From Elephas maximus indicus (lineage: Eukaryota > Chordata > Mammalia > Proboscidea > Elephantidae), in the NCBI RefSeq assembly GCF_024166365.1, contig NC_064839.1:33430378-33494377 (forward strand): a stretch of 64,000 bases of DNA, given 5' to 3'. This document shows, one piece after another, positions 1-12,400 of the stretch. The stretch's first letter is position 1, and the number at the start of each line of letters is the position of its first letter. The position numbers and the translations under genes were made by a program. Below the pieces are notes generated by a model, which made no database searches, was not told where the DNA came from, and worked only from the letters and a program-made list of their open reading frames with translations.

Positions 1-897
1 GGGGTCAGGGCTGGCTTCCACGTAGATAAAGAGTCATGGGTAGGCTCTAGATTTAGAGTCCACAGAAAAACCTGGTGCCTGAGGGATACAAAGGTGATGG
101 GAAAGAAGACTCCCCAGGGCAGTCTGAAGGTGAGCAGGATGGAACTCGGAGTCAAGGGCCCAATTTTGGCCACACTGGATGGGCAAAGAGGCTTCTTCTA
201 GGCCTGAGGGTGCACCATACTCATCAATGTGGCTCTGCAAGCTTGGCAGTCATGAGGGGAGATCATTGTCCACTGTGATGTTACCATCGGCCCTGGAGAA
301 GGTAGAGGAGCCTGCTGGTAAGGCCTCAGACCTGGCCCACTGCCAGCTTCCTCTACTCCATCCCCTAGGTTCTAAGATTCTCTTCACACAAGGGAGGGAG
401 TGGTCTGGCATCGCCCCCAGCAGCTGGGATGAACAGTTATACAAGATAGGTGCTCCGGGGATTCCATTCCTCTTGCCTCTCTGATTTCTCTTCCCTGGGC
501 CACTGTCCCTGCCTTCCAGGTGTCCTGAACTGACTGGTTGCCTTGCCTTGAGGACCCAGAAGTCACAGAGCTGAGGGGAGCAAACCAGGGGTACCCACAG
601 ACTCAGCTGAACTGGCCCTGCAGAACAGGGACTGGAAGACCCAGGGAGCCTCTGTATGGCAGTCAGGAAAGGGCCATGCAAGCAGTGTTACTGGCCTGAG
701 CACCAGGGGGTGCTATGGGATCAGCCATGCACACCTGAGCCCAGACACAAGGTGCTAACATGCTCTCGTTAGGCTCTCATTAGACAGAGAAAAGGGTGTA
801 TGCACCAATTCCAAACTCCTTAGTTGCACACGTGCACACTCACTGATAGGGTTATGTAAAAATGGCATGGGCATGGTGTCTGACCTCCTCTAACTTC
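1..897. other. Intergenic DNA, no gene recognised
   Basis: Open frames here are short, overlap on both strands and lack recognisable domains or a consistent exon structure. I see no splice-bounded coding segment and no clear repeat family. It is probably unique or very old intergenic sequence. Confidence 0.5.
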
Positions 898-1755
898 ACA
901 GGGGGGAAGAAGAATCAAGATTAACAGCCCAACGCTGATTCCTATGAGGCAGAAGGCAGAAGTCAGACCTGCTTCCTCTCTACACCATTTTTACCAATAA
1001 TGACACCAACCATCTCCCCCACAGCATTCTCTACTTCTCTGCTAGGTTCGATAACTCATTGCAATGGCTGCACAGAATTCACAGACATTACCCACGATTA
1101 TGGGGCTTATTAGGGAAGTAACAGGTTACAAATCAGGTTCAGGAACACTTAGGATACAGCTCTTCCATCAAGACAGCCTCTTCCAGCTGTGCCACAGGCA
1201 CCCTTCTCTCTCTGTGACCCCTCGGCTTCTGTCTTGCTCAGGGGCAAGTGTTACAAAGCTCTTTTAGCTCTGCCAATAAGTGCCCAGAGTCACCCTGCTC
1301 CGCCAGTAAGCCTCATCCCAAAGGTGCTCAGCTCCAACTCTATGGGTTGGCAAACCTAGTTCCACCAAGTTCCTGGAAGCACTCTACTCCAGCAAGCCTC
1401 CTGCCCAAAGATGCTCAGCTTTCTCGCTCTGCTCACTGCACTGGTCTCTTCTGCTGTCGTTTCTCTGCCACCTGCCACTGCTTCTCTGTCACTGTTTTTC
1501 ATCATCTTCCATGTTACAGCTCTCTGTCTCTCGGTCTCCTGGTTCCAGGATGTTCTCAGCACAGGGATCCTGAGTCCAAAATATGCACTGGCCCTACTCT
1601 GTGGGATCCTCTGTCTGCTCTGGAATTGGCTCTCTATTAAGGCAAAACTGACCAGTCCCCTTGATGGGCCACAATTGCTTATTTACACAGTCCCACCCAA
1701 TCATTTGGGTGGAAGTTACAAGACCTTGGCTAGAAAGGCCACACAGAAGCGATCC
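898..1755 (-). repeat. LTR-like retroviral repeat, copy 1
   Basis: This segment aligns along most of its length with 21792-22745. Shared blocks include the 'cacagca.tctctacttctctg' stretch, the 'aagtaacaggttacaa' stretch and the 'caggatacagctctt' stretch. In the better preserved second copy a reverse-complement AATAAA signal sits in the shared block, which puts the element on the minus strand. It has no coding domain and looks like a solo LTR. This copy is the more diverged. No target-site duplication was resolved, so the ends are approximate. Confidence 0.55.
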
Positions 1756-1799
1756 ATTGAACTGCAAGTTCCAAACCACTTACTCAATTTGTTGGATGT

Positions 1800-1985
1800 G
1801 TATCTTTGAGCAAGCTTTTTAGCCTCTTTATTCCTCAGTTTTCCCATTTGTAAAATGGGATGATGGCAACCCTTCCCCCCTCCCTCCATATGGCAGCTGT
1901 GCATATCTTGAAAGATAATGAACTGTAAAATGCTGAGAATGGTGCCAGGCACACAGCAAATGCTCAATAAATGTGCCCTCATATA
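1800..1985 (+). repeat. MIR SINE fragment
   Basis: The order 'cctcagttttcccatttgtaaaatgggatgatgg' core followed by 'ggtgccaggcacacagcaaatgctcaataaatg' tail is the conserved right half of mammalian-wide interspersed repeat MIR, in plus orientation. The tRNA-like head is missing or merged with the LTR to the left. Confidence 0.8.
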
Positions 1986-3037
1986 GGTGTGGATGCAGAC
2001 TCCAGTTGCTCCATCTGAAAAAAAAAATCATGGCTCCCCAACTACAACTCAAAAAATTGGGAGATGTTAGGGGGTGTATTAAAATTTTAATGTGGGCCTC
2101 CTCCACCTCAAAATACATCTTGGGCCTGTGGTTCTCCAGGAATTTCTGAATTCTGTGATTTTCTGAAGGGTAGGCTGAGTGCCCTCTGGGGTCACTAAGG
2201 GCCTCAGGGAAGCCATGGTCCAAGACCCTCCCCCATCATTTCTCTATCCTGGGTCTCTGTTTCCTTACCTATACACTGGGAATAATGATGATGATGTTTG
2301 GAAGAGCCTTGGCTAGTCCAGATCTGAGATTCTGATATGTAGCAGTAGGTGACTCCTCTCCCCTGAGTATGTTGTGGCATCCTCTGCTGTTTTTGGAAGA
2401 ATCAAAATCCCATCTGATCCACTATTCGGCTTTTGACATTTGTAGACATGTCTGACAAGGGGACAGGTATCCTCAGAAGCCAGACTGCAGGGCAAGGCTG
2501 AGATTCTGGTGAGAGAAGGAGCCTAGTGCTCAGAGCTGGCCCACCAGCTAGGCTTGGGGTTGAAGACAGAGAGGGTGGTTCTGGGCACAGCAAGGTTCTG
2601 ACCTGACCCCCCAGCCCACAGAAGAGACTAAAGTATGCCTGCAAGGGTGGAAGAAGTGTCTCAGCCAAGATCCTACACTCAAGCAGCTCTGCTATGGGGA
2701 GACCCTCATCCGAACATATCAAAATGGGGGCGTTAGTCTGGTCCATTCCAAGTAGGATCAAAGCTGTTGACCCCGGGAGAGTGTGGGTCTGTCAGGGTGG
2801 CACCAGTAAGGAACCTTCTGGGCTATCAGGCTCTATTCCCTTTCCCTCTTTTTGTTATTATTATTTTTCATTATTGTTATACATATTACATCTCTGAATG
2901 CTGCAAACCCAACAATACTTTGTTATAATTATTACTTTACAATCTGTAGTCATTTCTTTAGCTCAATACATCTTTGCTCCTTCCCACCCACTTGGTGCTG
3001 TTATTGGCAAATATATTACATTTGTGTTATGGAGTTC
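1986..3037. other. Intergenic DNA, no gene recognised
   Basis: No exon, RNA gene or full repeat is recognised. A short MIR-like piece may lie near 2230-2300 ('tctctgtttccttacctataca'). The part from about 2845 to 3035 is AT-rich, with TTATT runs that may be an old L1 end. Confidence 0.4.
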
Positions 3038-3235
3038 CTGTGGGATGTAAACCATTAAGCACTTGACTACTAGCTGAAAGGTTAGAACCCACCCAGATGT
3101 GCCTCGGAAGACAGGCCTGGTAATCTGCTTCCAAAAGATCACAATCTTGAAAACTCTGTGAAGCACCGTTCTACTCTGACACACATGAGGTCAGCCATGA
3201 GTTGGAATCAACTTGACAGCAACTAACAACAATAT
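3038..3235 (+). repeat. Afrotherian tRNA-derived SINE (+)
   Basis: A diverged copy of the afrotherian tRNA-derived SINE. It has a 'gagttcctgtggg' head, a 'gctgaaaggttagaacccaccc' tRNA-like B-box region, a 'ttctactctgacac…gagttggaatcaactt' body and a 'cagcaactaacaacaa' tail. The body and CAA-type tail match the 3' end of the RTE elements in this window, as expected for a SINE mobilised by RTE. It is among the older copies. Confidence 0.8.
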
Positions 3236-3394
3236 ATGTTCTAGGCCCAACAATACATTATATACATATTGTACAATTTTTAAAAAATCAGTTAAGAGAA
3301 ACATACATTTATACTGTCTCTGATAATTACAGCTTTCCTCTTTAAAATAGCCACAGATGTAGAAAAAATACACAAATATCACAGCCTTCACCAT

Positions 3395-3580
3395 GAACCA
3401 ACCGCTGACTGTGTGCCCAGTGCAGTCCTACCTACTGTACTTAATAGCAATTTGTTTAATCCTCACAACAACCCTCAGAGTTAGCCATTCCTAGCTTCAT
3501 TTTACAGGTGGGACAATTGAGTCTCAGAGAGGTATTCTGGGATACATGGGTGGTAAGCCAGCACTGGAACCCAGTGGCAT
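3395..3580 (-). repeat. MIR fragment (-)
   Basis: The segment reads as reverse-complement MIR: 'tttaatcctcacaacaaccct', then 'ttttacaggtgggacaattgag', then a region around 'ggtaagccagcactggaaccc'. Confidence 0.75.
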
Positions 3581-4584
3581 ACTGACAAAGCAGTGCCCAT
3601 TCTACATTGCTTTTCCTTTTGTCCAGCCAAGAAACTTGGGAATGTTCTCAAGAGAGACCAGGAAACTCAAGACAATAACACCTTACTTAGCTTTCTGAAT
3701 TTTACTCCCAAGACAATGTTGTACCAGGGCCACCTGGCTGACCCACCTGCCCAGTCAACATCCCCTGTCCCCCATGAATGTATTGGTGGGGCTCACATGT
3801 GTCCTGGGCACTCCCACTGAGGTACCTGGCCTGGCACAACTGCTACCCACATGAGCCAGGTGAAAGGTTGTTCCTTCCCTGGGGAAAGGTGGCAAAAGTG
3901 GAGCCAGCTATAAGGCACACACAGAACTTTCCAAGGAGCTACACAGCTGGGCAGAGGAGCCTATATGTGGCTGGCCCCCAGGCCTGGCAGGTGGATTCAG
4001 TCTTGTCTGCCTTCTCCATCTCCTCCCTCCCACCGCCTAGCTTGGTGCTTGGTGCATGTGGCTAAGCCAACCTTGTCATAGACTGGGCAGCGGAAGCAAG
4101 TGGCTTTTTCATCTCCCCTAGCCTGGGCTCCATACTGCTATCGATATGACCACAGCCCACATGGGAGCCTGGCAAGGTCAGGCAGTGAGGAAAGGAAGGT
4201 TGTCAACACAAAGGAGGGTTCAGGCCAGATGGAGCCACTAGTAGTCCTTGTTTCTCTGGTCCTACCCTCTCTGTCCTCCCACTTTAATCCTTGCCAGTTC
4301 CCACACTGACTGTGAACTTTCCACTAACACTCATTACAGAAAATACGGAAATACAGAAATTAAAAAAAATAAACATAAAGAAAATCAAGGTCACTGATAA
4401 CCCTGCAACCCAGGGCTAACGCCAGACACCATTTTTGCATCAGTCTTTCTTATGCATTACTTTAGACATCTATGAAGGAGTTTGGTGTGTATTTTCCAAG
4501 GCTAATCTGGTCATATTCAATATGTAATTTCAAATTCTGCATTTTTCGATTTATTGAACCATATCAGCCTTTTCCCAAGTACTA
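3581..4584. other. Intergenic DNA, no gene recognised
   Basis: No recognisable coding exon or repeat. Short frames on both strands lack conserved domains. Confidence 0.4.
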
Positions 4585-5130
4585 GTGACAACAGCTGACG
4601 CAATGAGCATTACCCTGTTTTAAGTGTTTTTCCCTACATTAACCTATTGAATCCTCACTACCAATTGCCAAAAGAAGAAACAAATCAGTCTTAAAAAAAA
4701 AAAAAAAAGAGCCAGAATAGTCCTTAGGAGTGAGGATGGCAAGACTTCGACTCACTTACTTTGGACACCCCATTGAGAAAGACCAATCACTAGAAAAGGG
4801 CATCATGTTTGGTAGAGGGTCAGAGAAAATGAGGGAAACCATCAATGAGGTGGGTTCACACCACAGCCACAATGGACTCAAACATACCAACAATCATGAA
4901 GACGGTGCAGGACCAGGCAACATTTCATTCTGTTATACATAAAGGTCGCCAGGAATTGGAGCTAACCTGATGGCAACTAACACACTTAACAAATAAGTGC
5001 TATTATTACATTAATTTTACAGATGAAGAAACTGAGGTTCAACGACATTAAGTTATTCTCCCAAGGTCACATGTCTACTAAGTGGCAGAGCTGGGATTCA
5101 AACCTGGGCAGCCTGGCTCAGAACCACCAC
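4585..5130 (-). repeat. MIR (-) split by an RTE fragment
   Basis: Reverse-complement MIR is present on both sides of an insertion. The left part ends near 4688 ('ttgaatcctcactacc'). The right part resumes near 4998 with 'ttttacagatgaagaaactgagg' and continues to 'tggcagagctgggattcaaacc'. The split shows that the RTE piece landed in an existing MIR. Confidence 0.75.
4712..4994 (+). mobile_element. RTE LINE 3' end fragment
   Basis: This aligns with the last ~290 bp of the young RTE at 12360-12649. It includes the degraded C-terminal coding stretch (for example MARLRLTYFGHPI) and the 'gatggcaactaacaca' tail. An A-run precedes it. The copy is 5'-truncated and old, with many substitutions. Confidence 0.8.
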
Positions 5131-6939
5131 ACCGCACCTTCTGTTGCTTTAGAGTCTTGTAGAACAGGCTATTACGGCCATGTAACATATATAGTATCCT
5201 GTAGATGTAACATTGCTTCTCCATCCTCTCCAGTTGTATTGGCATAAGGCTATTGTCAAAAAGTCCGTAGGACACTCAGCATGTAAATGCTGGTTTTTTT
5301 TGTTTGTTTTGGATGGTGTCCTAGGTGGGTAATTTCTCGATCAAAGGATGTGGACAATTTTAAGGCTCTCATTCCATGTTGTTTAATGACTTATGAAAGA
5401 TTGTGTCATTCACAAGACTGCCATCAGAAGATGAAGGCGCCTACTTCACCAACAGTAAGGGTGTTATCAGGCGGGGAACACTAAGTCAACTAAGACCCCA
5501 GGATGCAGTGGACATAAAGTCCACAAGCCATATTGGCACATGAGAATTTTCTAGAAAATGATCTGAGAAAAATTTCCACAATTCTTGGACCCCTCAGCCA
5601 TCCAAGACTTTGAAAAGGAGTCAATGCATGAAGTAGGGAAGGAGTTAGGGGTGAGATTTTCTTTGGAGAGAGCTGTTGCCTCCCTATGAATTCCCATCCC
5701 ACTTCCTTCATTTCAAGGCTATGGGTGCCTTTTTCATGGTACCATGGGGAGGGTAAGAGGTGCTGGCCACCATGGCGAGTCTTGGCCAACTGAAGTCTGA
5801 CTCCATCAAAGGGAGATAAAGTGACCTGTGGCCACAGTGGGTAGAGGAGGCTGCAATGGGACAGGCCACACCCCTGAGGGGCCAGGGCAAGGGATAATGG
5901 AGGGTTGCCCATGCAGGCCCTGCAGAGTGGGTGTGGGTTACCTTGGCTTTGTTTAGCCCGCTTTCTAGGCCCCTTATAGGGGCCTAGAGCCCAGGTGGCA
6001 ATAATTGGGTAGTGAATGCCACACTCCTTGGGAATAAGGAAGGATCACAAAGATGGCGACTGCAAGGGAGGGGTTCTGAGTAAAGGGCATCTCTGAAGAA
6101 TCCACAAAACTGACCACAAGAGAAGTAAGCTTTAACCATCTGCCAGGTCCACAGAGCAGGAGGTCAAATAAGAGCTGCCCTGTTTCCCTGTCTTTTCCCA
6201 TCCCCAGATTCCACCCTGCTGATGAGAGCAGCTACAGAAGCTGAGTGAACCCCCTTTTCCCAAAGATGGCCCAGGACTCCAGGCCTTTGTGAAAAACAGG
6301 AAAGTGAACTGTCTTACTTCTGGACAATGGAACTGTTAGATACCTCTTCTCCCCGCACCTGCTCCTACAGCTCCAAACTCATTCAATCAGGAAGTGAGGG
6401 CCTCCCTTTGCCAGACAACACCTTCTCATCCTTCACCTAGAAGATTAAATCTTCTCCAGGGAACCTTCTCTCTCTGACCACTATCACCTTGCCCTCGGCT
6501 TGCCCAGGTGCCCTCTAAACTCCCAAATCATGGTTGCTTCCAGGTCTGCTTCTCCAACTAGACCTTGAGCCTGTGAGCATAGCAACTATGGTGGCATGGC
6601 TTCCCTGGGTCTTCCTGTGTCTGGCTGGGAGAGTCAGAATGTTCTAGGAAGGGTAGGGGAGCACCTGCAGAAGAGGTTGGAGAAGGAAGAAGGGAGCAGG
6701 GAGGCCTGAGCCCCTAAAATCCACAAGGAAGAAACCTGGGAGCTGAAAAGGCAAGTGACCAGGTGTTCTGCTCCAATTTTAGTACCTACTGTGTGCTCAG
6801 AGCTTGACTCACACTAGCTCAATTTTAAACCCATTGCACAGATGAGCAAAGTGGGCAGAAATTACTAGTTCTGAGTCAGTTCAAAGAGCCAAGACCACCT
6901 TGCATGACCTGTCACCCCAAGGCAGAGACAAGCTATAGG
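5131..6939. other. Intergenic DNA with a short perfect hairpin
   Basis: No gene recognised. At 5964-5988 there is a perfect 11-bp stem with a 3-nt loop (tctaggcccct, tat, aggggcctaga). A weak MIR-like segment lies near 6780-6900. The rest shows no family I can name. Confidence 0.4.
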
Positions 6940-7018
6940 CAGGGGAAGGCTATCCAGCAGGCAAGGTAAGCCTGGTACTTACCTTGCTTACCACATCAGC
7001 TGTAGTAAATAATATCAC
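6940..7018 (+). mobile_element. hAT-like palindromic element E1, part 1
   Basis: This is the left end of a non-autonomous DNA transposon-like element related to the copy at 14648-15035. It starts 'caggggaaggctatcc' and 'gcaggcaaggtaag', matching the inverted terminus of the other copy. It holds a perfect 10-bp inverted pair (6961-6970 with 6978-6987). The element is interrupted at 7018 by an L1 whose insertion duplicated 'aatatcac'. Confidence 0.6.
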
Positions 7019-7600
7019 TTTTTTTTGTCATTTATTTTTTCTATTACTGTACTTTAGATGGTTTACAGAACAAACTAGCTCCTCATTAAACAGTTAGTAC
7101 ACATATTGTTTCGTGACAATGGTTACCAACACCACGACATCTCAACATTCTCCCCTTCTTGACCTTGGGTTCCCTGTTATCAGCTCTCTTGCTGCCTCCT
7201 GCCTCCTAGTCCTTGCCCATGGGCTAGTGTGCCCCGTTAGTCTCATTTTGTTTTATGGGCCTGTCTAATCTTTGGCTGAACGGTGAACTTCAGGAGTGAC
7301 TTCATTACTGACCTAAAAGCATGTCCCAGGGCCATACTCTCAGAGTTTCTTCAGTCTCTGTCAGGCCAGTGAGTCTAGTCTTTTTTTGTGAGTTAGAATT
7401 TTATTCTACATTTTTCTCCAGCTCTGTCCGGGACCCTCCATTGTGATCCCTATCAGAGCAGTCGGTAGTAGCAGCTGGGTACCATCTTGTTGTACCAGAC
7501 TCAGTCTGGTGGAGGCTGTGGTAATTGTCATTCATTAGTCCTTTGGACTAATTTTTCCCTCATGTCTTTAGTTTTCTTCATTCTCCCTGGCTGTCAATGC
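7019..7600 (-). mobile_element. L1 3'UTR fragment (-)
   Basis: It begins with a T run and follows the same order of motifs as the L1 3' ends at 48798, 52134, 54545 and 62132, including 'tcagtctctgtcaggccagtgagtctagtc' and 'ttcttcattctccctgg'. The 8-bp 'aatatcac' at 7011-7018 and 7601-7608 is a short, probable target-site duplication. This is one of the more diverged copies. Confidence 0.65.
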
Positions 7601-7608
7601 AATATCAC

Positions 7609-7777
7609 ATTTTTTTCACCACATCAAAGATTCTGCTTTTAGGTATGGCTGGCATCTGTCTCTCTACCAACCCTATAGCACCTTCCTACAGACCCAAAGC
7701 CTCTTTTCAAATTACAGTCCCTTGACCCAATAAGCAAGGTAACCACGGGCTTACTTGTACATACTTATTAATCTTAG
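7609..7777 (+). mobile_element. hAT-like palindromic element E1, part 2
   Basis: This continues element E1 after the L1. The 'catcaaagattctgctt.taggtatggct' block (from 7624) is shared with 14741 onward in element E2, followed by the left arm of the palindrome ('ccaataagcaaggtaacc…cttacttgtac'). It is cut at 7777 by an old RTE insertion flanked by 'taatcttag' (7769-7777 and 14196-14204). Confidence 0.65.
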
Positions 7778-8915
7778 TGAGTAAGATTGTGGAAGAGACC
7801 ACTAATTGCTCATATGCAAGTTCAAACTGAAGTTGAAGAAAATTAGAACAAATTCACAAGAGCCGAAGTATGACCTTGAGCATATCTCACTTGAATTTAC
7901 AGACCCTCTCAAGAATAGATTTGACACATTGAATGAAAACGACCAAAGACCAGACAAGTTGTGGAATGACATCAAGGACATAACACATGAAGAAAGCAAG
8001 AGGTCATTAAAAAGACAGGAAGGAAAGAAAAGACCAAAATGGATGTCAGAAGAGACTCTGAAACTTGCTCTTGAGCATCGAGTAGCTAAAGCAAAAGGAT
8101 GAAGTGATGAAGTAAAAGAGCTGAACAGAAGATTTCAAAGGGCAGCTCAAGAAGACAAGGTAAAGTATTACAATGAAATGTGCAAAGTCCTGGAGATAGA
8201 AAACTGAAGGGAAAGAACACACTCAGCTTTCTCAAGGTGAAAGAAATGAAGAAAAAATTCAAGCCTTGCGTTGCAATACTGAAGAATTCTCTACGGGAAA
8301 TATTAAAGGATGCAGGAAGCATCAAAAGAAGATAGAAGGAATACACAGAGTCACTGTACCAAAAAGAATTGGTCAACATTCAACCATTTCAGGAAGTAAA
8401 ATATGATCAGGAACCTATGGTACTGAAGGAAGAAGTCCAAGCTGCACTGAAGGCATTGGTGAAAAACAACCCTCCAAGAATTGACAGAATACCAATGGAG
8501 ATGTTTCAACGAGTGGTTGCAGCGCTGGAAGTGCTCACTCGTCTATGCCAAGAAATCTGGAAAACAGCTACCTGGCCAACCAACTGGAAGAGATCCATAT
8601 TCGTACCCATTCCAAAGAAAGGTGATCCAACCGAATGTGGAAATTATTGAACAATATCATTAATATCACCCACAAGTAAAATTTTGCTAAAGATCATTTC
8701 AAAGTGGTTGCAGCAGCATATCAACAGGGAACTGCCAGAAATTCAAGCCAGATTGAGAAGAGGACATGAAACAAGCAATATTATTGCTGACGTCAAATGG
8801 ATCATAGCTAAAAGCAGAGAATACCGGAAAGATATTTACCTGTGTTCTACTGACTATGCGAAGCCATTTGACTGTTTGGGTCACAACAAATTACGGAAGA
8901 CACTGTGAAGAATGG
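7778..8915 (+). pseudogene. Old RTE LINE, 5' part of split copy
   Basis: An RTE-clade LINE, 5'-truncated, covering the linker after the endonuclease and the start of the reverse transcriptase. One open stretch (7806-8102) encodes the linker, and later stretches include 'VLTRLCQEIWKTATWP' and 'DYAKPFDCLGHNKL', the decayed RT motif A region. At several codons this copy keeps the ancestral sense state where the young copies have stops: CAA at 7857-7859, CGA at 8079-8081 and TTA at 8660-8662. It has its own stops and frameshifts and is dead. It resumes at 13204 after the LTR insertions. Confidence 0.9.
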
Positions 8916-9413
8916 TGTCACGGATTGAATTGTGTCCCCCCAAAATGTGTCAACCTGGTTAGGCCATGATTCTCAGTATTGTATGGTTGTCCTCCATGTT
9001 GTGATTGTATTTTATGTTCAGAGGATTAGGACGGGATTGTAACACCACCCTTGCTCAGGTCACCTCCCGATCCAATGTAAAGGGAGTTTCCCCAGAGTGT
9101 GGCCTGCACCACTTTTTACCTCTCAAGAGATAAAACGGAAGCAAGCAGAGAGTTGGGGATCTCATACCACCAAGAAAGCAGCACCGGGAGCACAGAATGT
9201 CCTTTGGACCTGGGGTCCCTGTGCCTGAGAAGCTCCTCAACCATGGGAAGATGGAGGACAAGAACTTTCCTACACAGCTGACAGAGAGAGAAAGTCTTCC
9301 CCTGGAGCTAATGCCTCAAATTTGGACTTTTAGTCTACTTTACTGTAAGGAAATAAATTTCTGTTTGTTAAAGCCATCCACTTGTGGTATTTCTGTTATG
9401 ACAGCACTAGATG
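8916..9413 (+). mobile_element. MaLR-like solo LTR 1 (interrupted)
   Basis: The LTR starts 'tgtcacggattgaattgtgtcccccc' and ends with an 'aataaatttctgtttgttaaagcc' polyadenylation region and 'ctaagaca'. It begins TG and ends CA. The target duplication 'aatgg' lies just before it (8911-8915). A young RTE interrupts it at 9413, and its last bases lie at 12663-12671. The middle (about 9005-9140) differs from LTR 2, so they are different subfamilies. Confidence 0.8.
9401..9413. repeat. Target-site duplication, left, young RTE A
   Basis: 'acagcactagatg' here is repeated exactly at 12650-12662, flanking the young RTE. This defines the element's ends and shows that it entered by retrotransposition. 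Confidence 0.9.
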
Positions 9414-12400
9414 CCCCCATGTGTCTGTCAGTTTGTCGTACTGTGGGGGCTTGTGTGTTGCTGTGATGCTGGAAGCTATGCCACCGGTATTCAGATACCA
9501 GCAGGGTCACCCATGGAAGACAGGTTTCAGCTGAGCTTCCAGACTAACACAGACTAGGAAGAAGGACCCAGCAGTCTATTTCTGAAAAGCATTAGCCAGT
9601 GAAAACCTTATGAATAGCAGCAGAACATTGTCTGATATACTGCTGGAAGATGAGCCCCCCGGGTTGGAAGGCACTCAAAAGATGACTGGGGAAGAGCTGC
9701 CTCCTCAAAGTAGAGTCGACATTAATGACGTGGATGGAGTAAAGCTTCCGGGACCTTCATTTGCTGATGTGGCATGACTCAAAATGAGAAGAAATAGCTG
9801 CAAACATCCATTAATAATCGCAACCTGGAATGTACGAAGTATGAATCTAGGAAAATTGGAAATCGTCAAAAATGAAATGGAACACATAAAAATGGATATC
9901 CTAGGCATTAGTGAGCTGAAACACACTGGTATTGGCCATTTTGAATCAGACAATCATATAGTCTACTATGCTGGGAATGACAACTGGAAGAGGAATGGTG
10001 TTGCATTCATCATCGAAAAGAACGTTTCGGGATCTACCCTGAAGTACAACGCCGTCAGTGATAGGATAATATCCATACGCCTACAAGGAAGACCAGTTAA
10101 TACGACTATTATTCAAATTTATGCACCAACCACTAGGGCCAAAGATGAAGAAATAGAAGATTTTTATCAGCTGCTACAGTCTGAAACTGATCGAACATGC
10201 AATCAAGATGCATTAATAATTACTGGTGATTGGAACGTGACAGTTGGAAACAAAGAAGAAGGATCAGTAGTTGGAAAATATGGCCTTGGTGATAGAAACA
10301 ATGCCGGAGATCGAATGACAGAGTTTTGCAAGACCAACGACTTCTTCATTGCAAATACCTTCTCTCACCAACATAAACGGCGACTATACACACATGAAAC
10401 TGCCAGATGGAACACACAGAAATCAAATTGACTACATCTGTGGAAAGAGACGATGGAAAAGCTCAATATCATCAGTCAGAACAAGGCCAGGGGCCGACTG
10501 TGGAACAGACCATCAATTGCTCATATGCAAGTTCAAGCTGAAACTGAAGAAAATCAGAGCAAGTTCATGAGAGCCAAAATATGACCTTGAGTATATCCCA
10601 CCTGAATTTAGAGACCATCTCAAGAATAGATTTGATGCATTGAACACTAGTGACCGCAGACCAGACGAGTTGTGGAATAACATCAAGGACATCATCCCTG
10701 AAGAAAGCAAGAGGTCGCTGAAAAGACAGGAAAGAAAAAAAAGACCAAGGTGGATGTCAGAGGAGACTCCGAAACTTGCTCTTGAGCGTTGAACAGCTAA
10801 AGCAAAAGGAAGAATTGATGAAGTAAAAGAACTGAACAGAAGATTTCAAAGGGCCTCTCGAGAAGACAAAATAAAGTATTATAATGACATGTGCAAAGAG
10901 CTGGAGATGGAAAACCAAAAGGGAAGAACATGCTCGGCATTTCTGAAGCTGAAAGAGCTGAAGAAAAAATTCAAGCCTCGAGTTGCAATAGTGAAGGATT
11001 CCATGGGGAAAATATTAAATGATGGAGGAAGCATCAAAAGAAGATGGAAGGAATACACAGAGTCATTATACCAAAAAGAATTAGTGGATATTCAACCATT
11101 TCAAGAGGTGGCATATGATCAGGAACCGATGGTACTGAAGGAAGAAGTCCAAGCTGCTCTGAAGGCACTGGCGAAAAACAAGGCTCCAGGAATTGATGGA
11201 ATATCAATTGAGATGTTTCAACAAACAGATGCAGCGCTGGAGGTGCTCACTCGTCTATGCCAAGAAATATGGAAGACAGCTTCCTGGCCAACTGAATGGA
11301 AGGAAGAGATCCATATTTATGCCTACTCCCAAGAAAGGTGATCCAGCCGAGTGTGGAAATTATAGAACAATATCATAAATATCACACGCAAGCAAAATTC
11401 TGCTGGAGATCATTCAAAAACGGCTGCAGCAGTATATCGACAGGGAACTGCCAGAAATTCAGGCTAATTTCAGAAGAGGACGTGGAACCAGGGATATCAT
11501 TGCTGATGTCAGATGGATCCTGGTTGAAAGCAGAGAATGCCAAAACGATGTTTACCTGTGTTTTATTGACTATGCAAAGGCATTTGACTGTGTGGATCGT
11601 AGCAAACTATGGATAACACTGCGAAGAATGGGAATTCCGGAACACTTAATTGTGCTCATGAGGAACCGTTACATAGATCAAGAGGCAGTTGTTCAGACAG
11701 AACAAGGGGATACTGATTGGTTTAAAATCAGGAAAGGTGTGCGTCAGGGTTGTATCCTTTCAGCATACCTATTTAATCTGTATGCTGAACAAATAATCCG
11801 AGAAGCTGGACTGTATGAAGAAGAACGGGGCATCAAGATTGGAGGAAGACTCATTAACAACCTGCGTTATGCAGATGACACAACCTTGCTTGCTGAAAGT
11901 GAAGAGGACTTGAAGCACTTACTAATGAAGATCAAAGACCACAGCCTTCAGTATGGATTACACCTCAACATAAAGAAAACAAAAATCCTCACAACTGGAC
12001 CAATGAGCAACATCATGATAAACGGAGAAAAGATTGAAGTTGTCAAGGATTTCATTTTACTTGGATCCACAATCAACAGCCATGGAAGCAGCAGTCAAGA
12101 AATCAAAAGACGCATTGCATTGGGCAAATCTGCTGCAAAGGACCTCTTCAAAGTGTTGAAGAGCAAAGATGTCACCCCGAAGACTAAGGTGCGCCTGACC
12201 CAAGCCATGGTATTTTCAATCACATCATATGCATGTGAAAGCTGGGCAATGAATAAGGAAGACCAAAGAAGAGTTGACGTCTTTGAATTGTGGTGTTGGT
12301 GAGGAATATTAAATATACCATGGACTGGCAAAAGAACAAACAAATCTGTCTTGGAAGAAGTGTGGCCAGAATGCTCCTTAGAGGCAAGGATGGCGAGACT

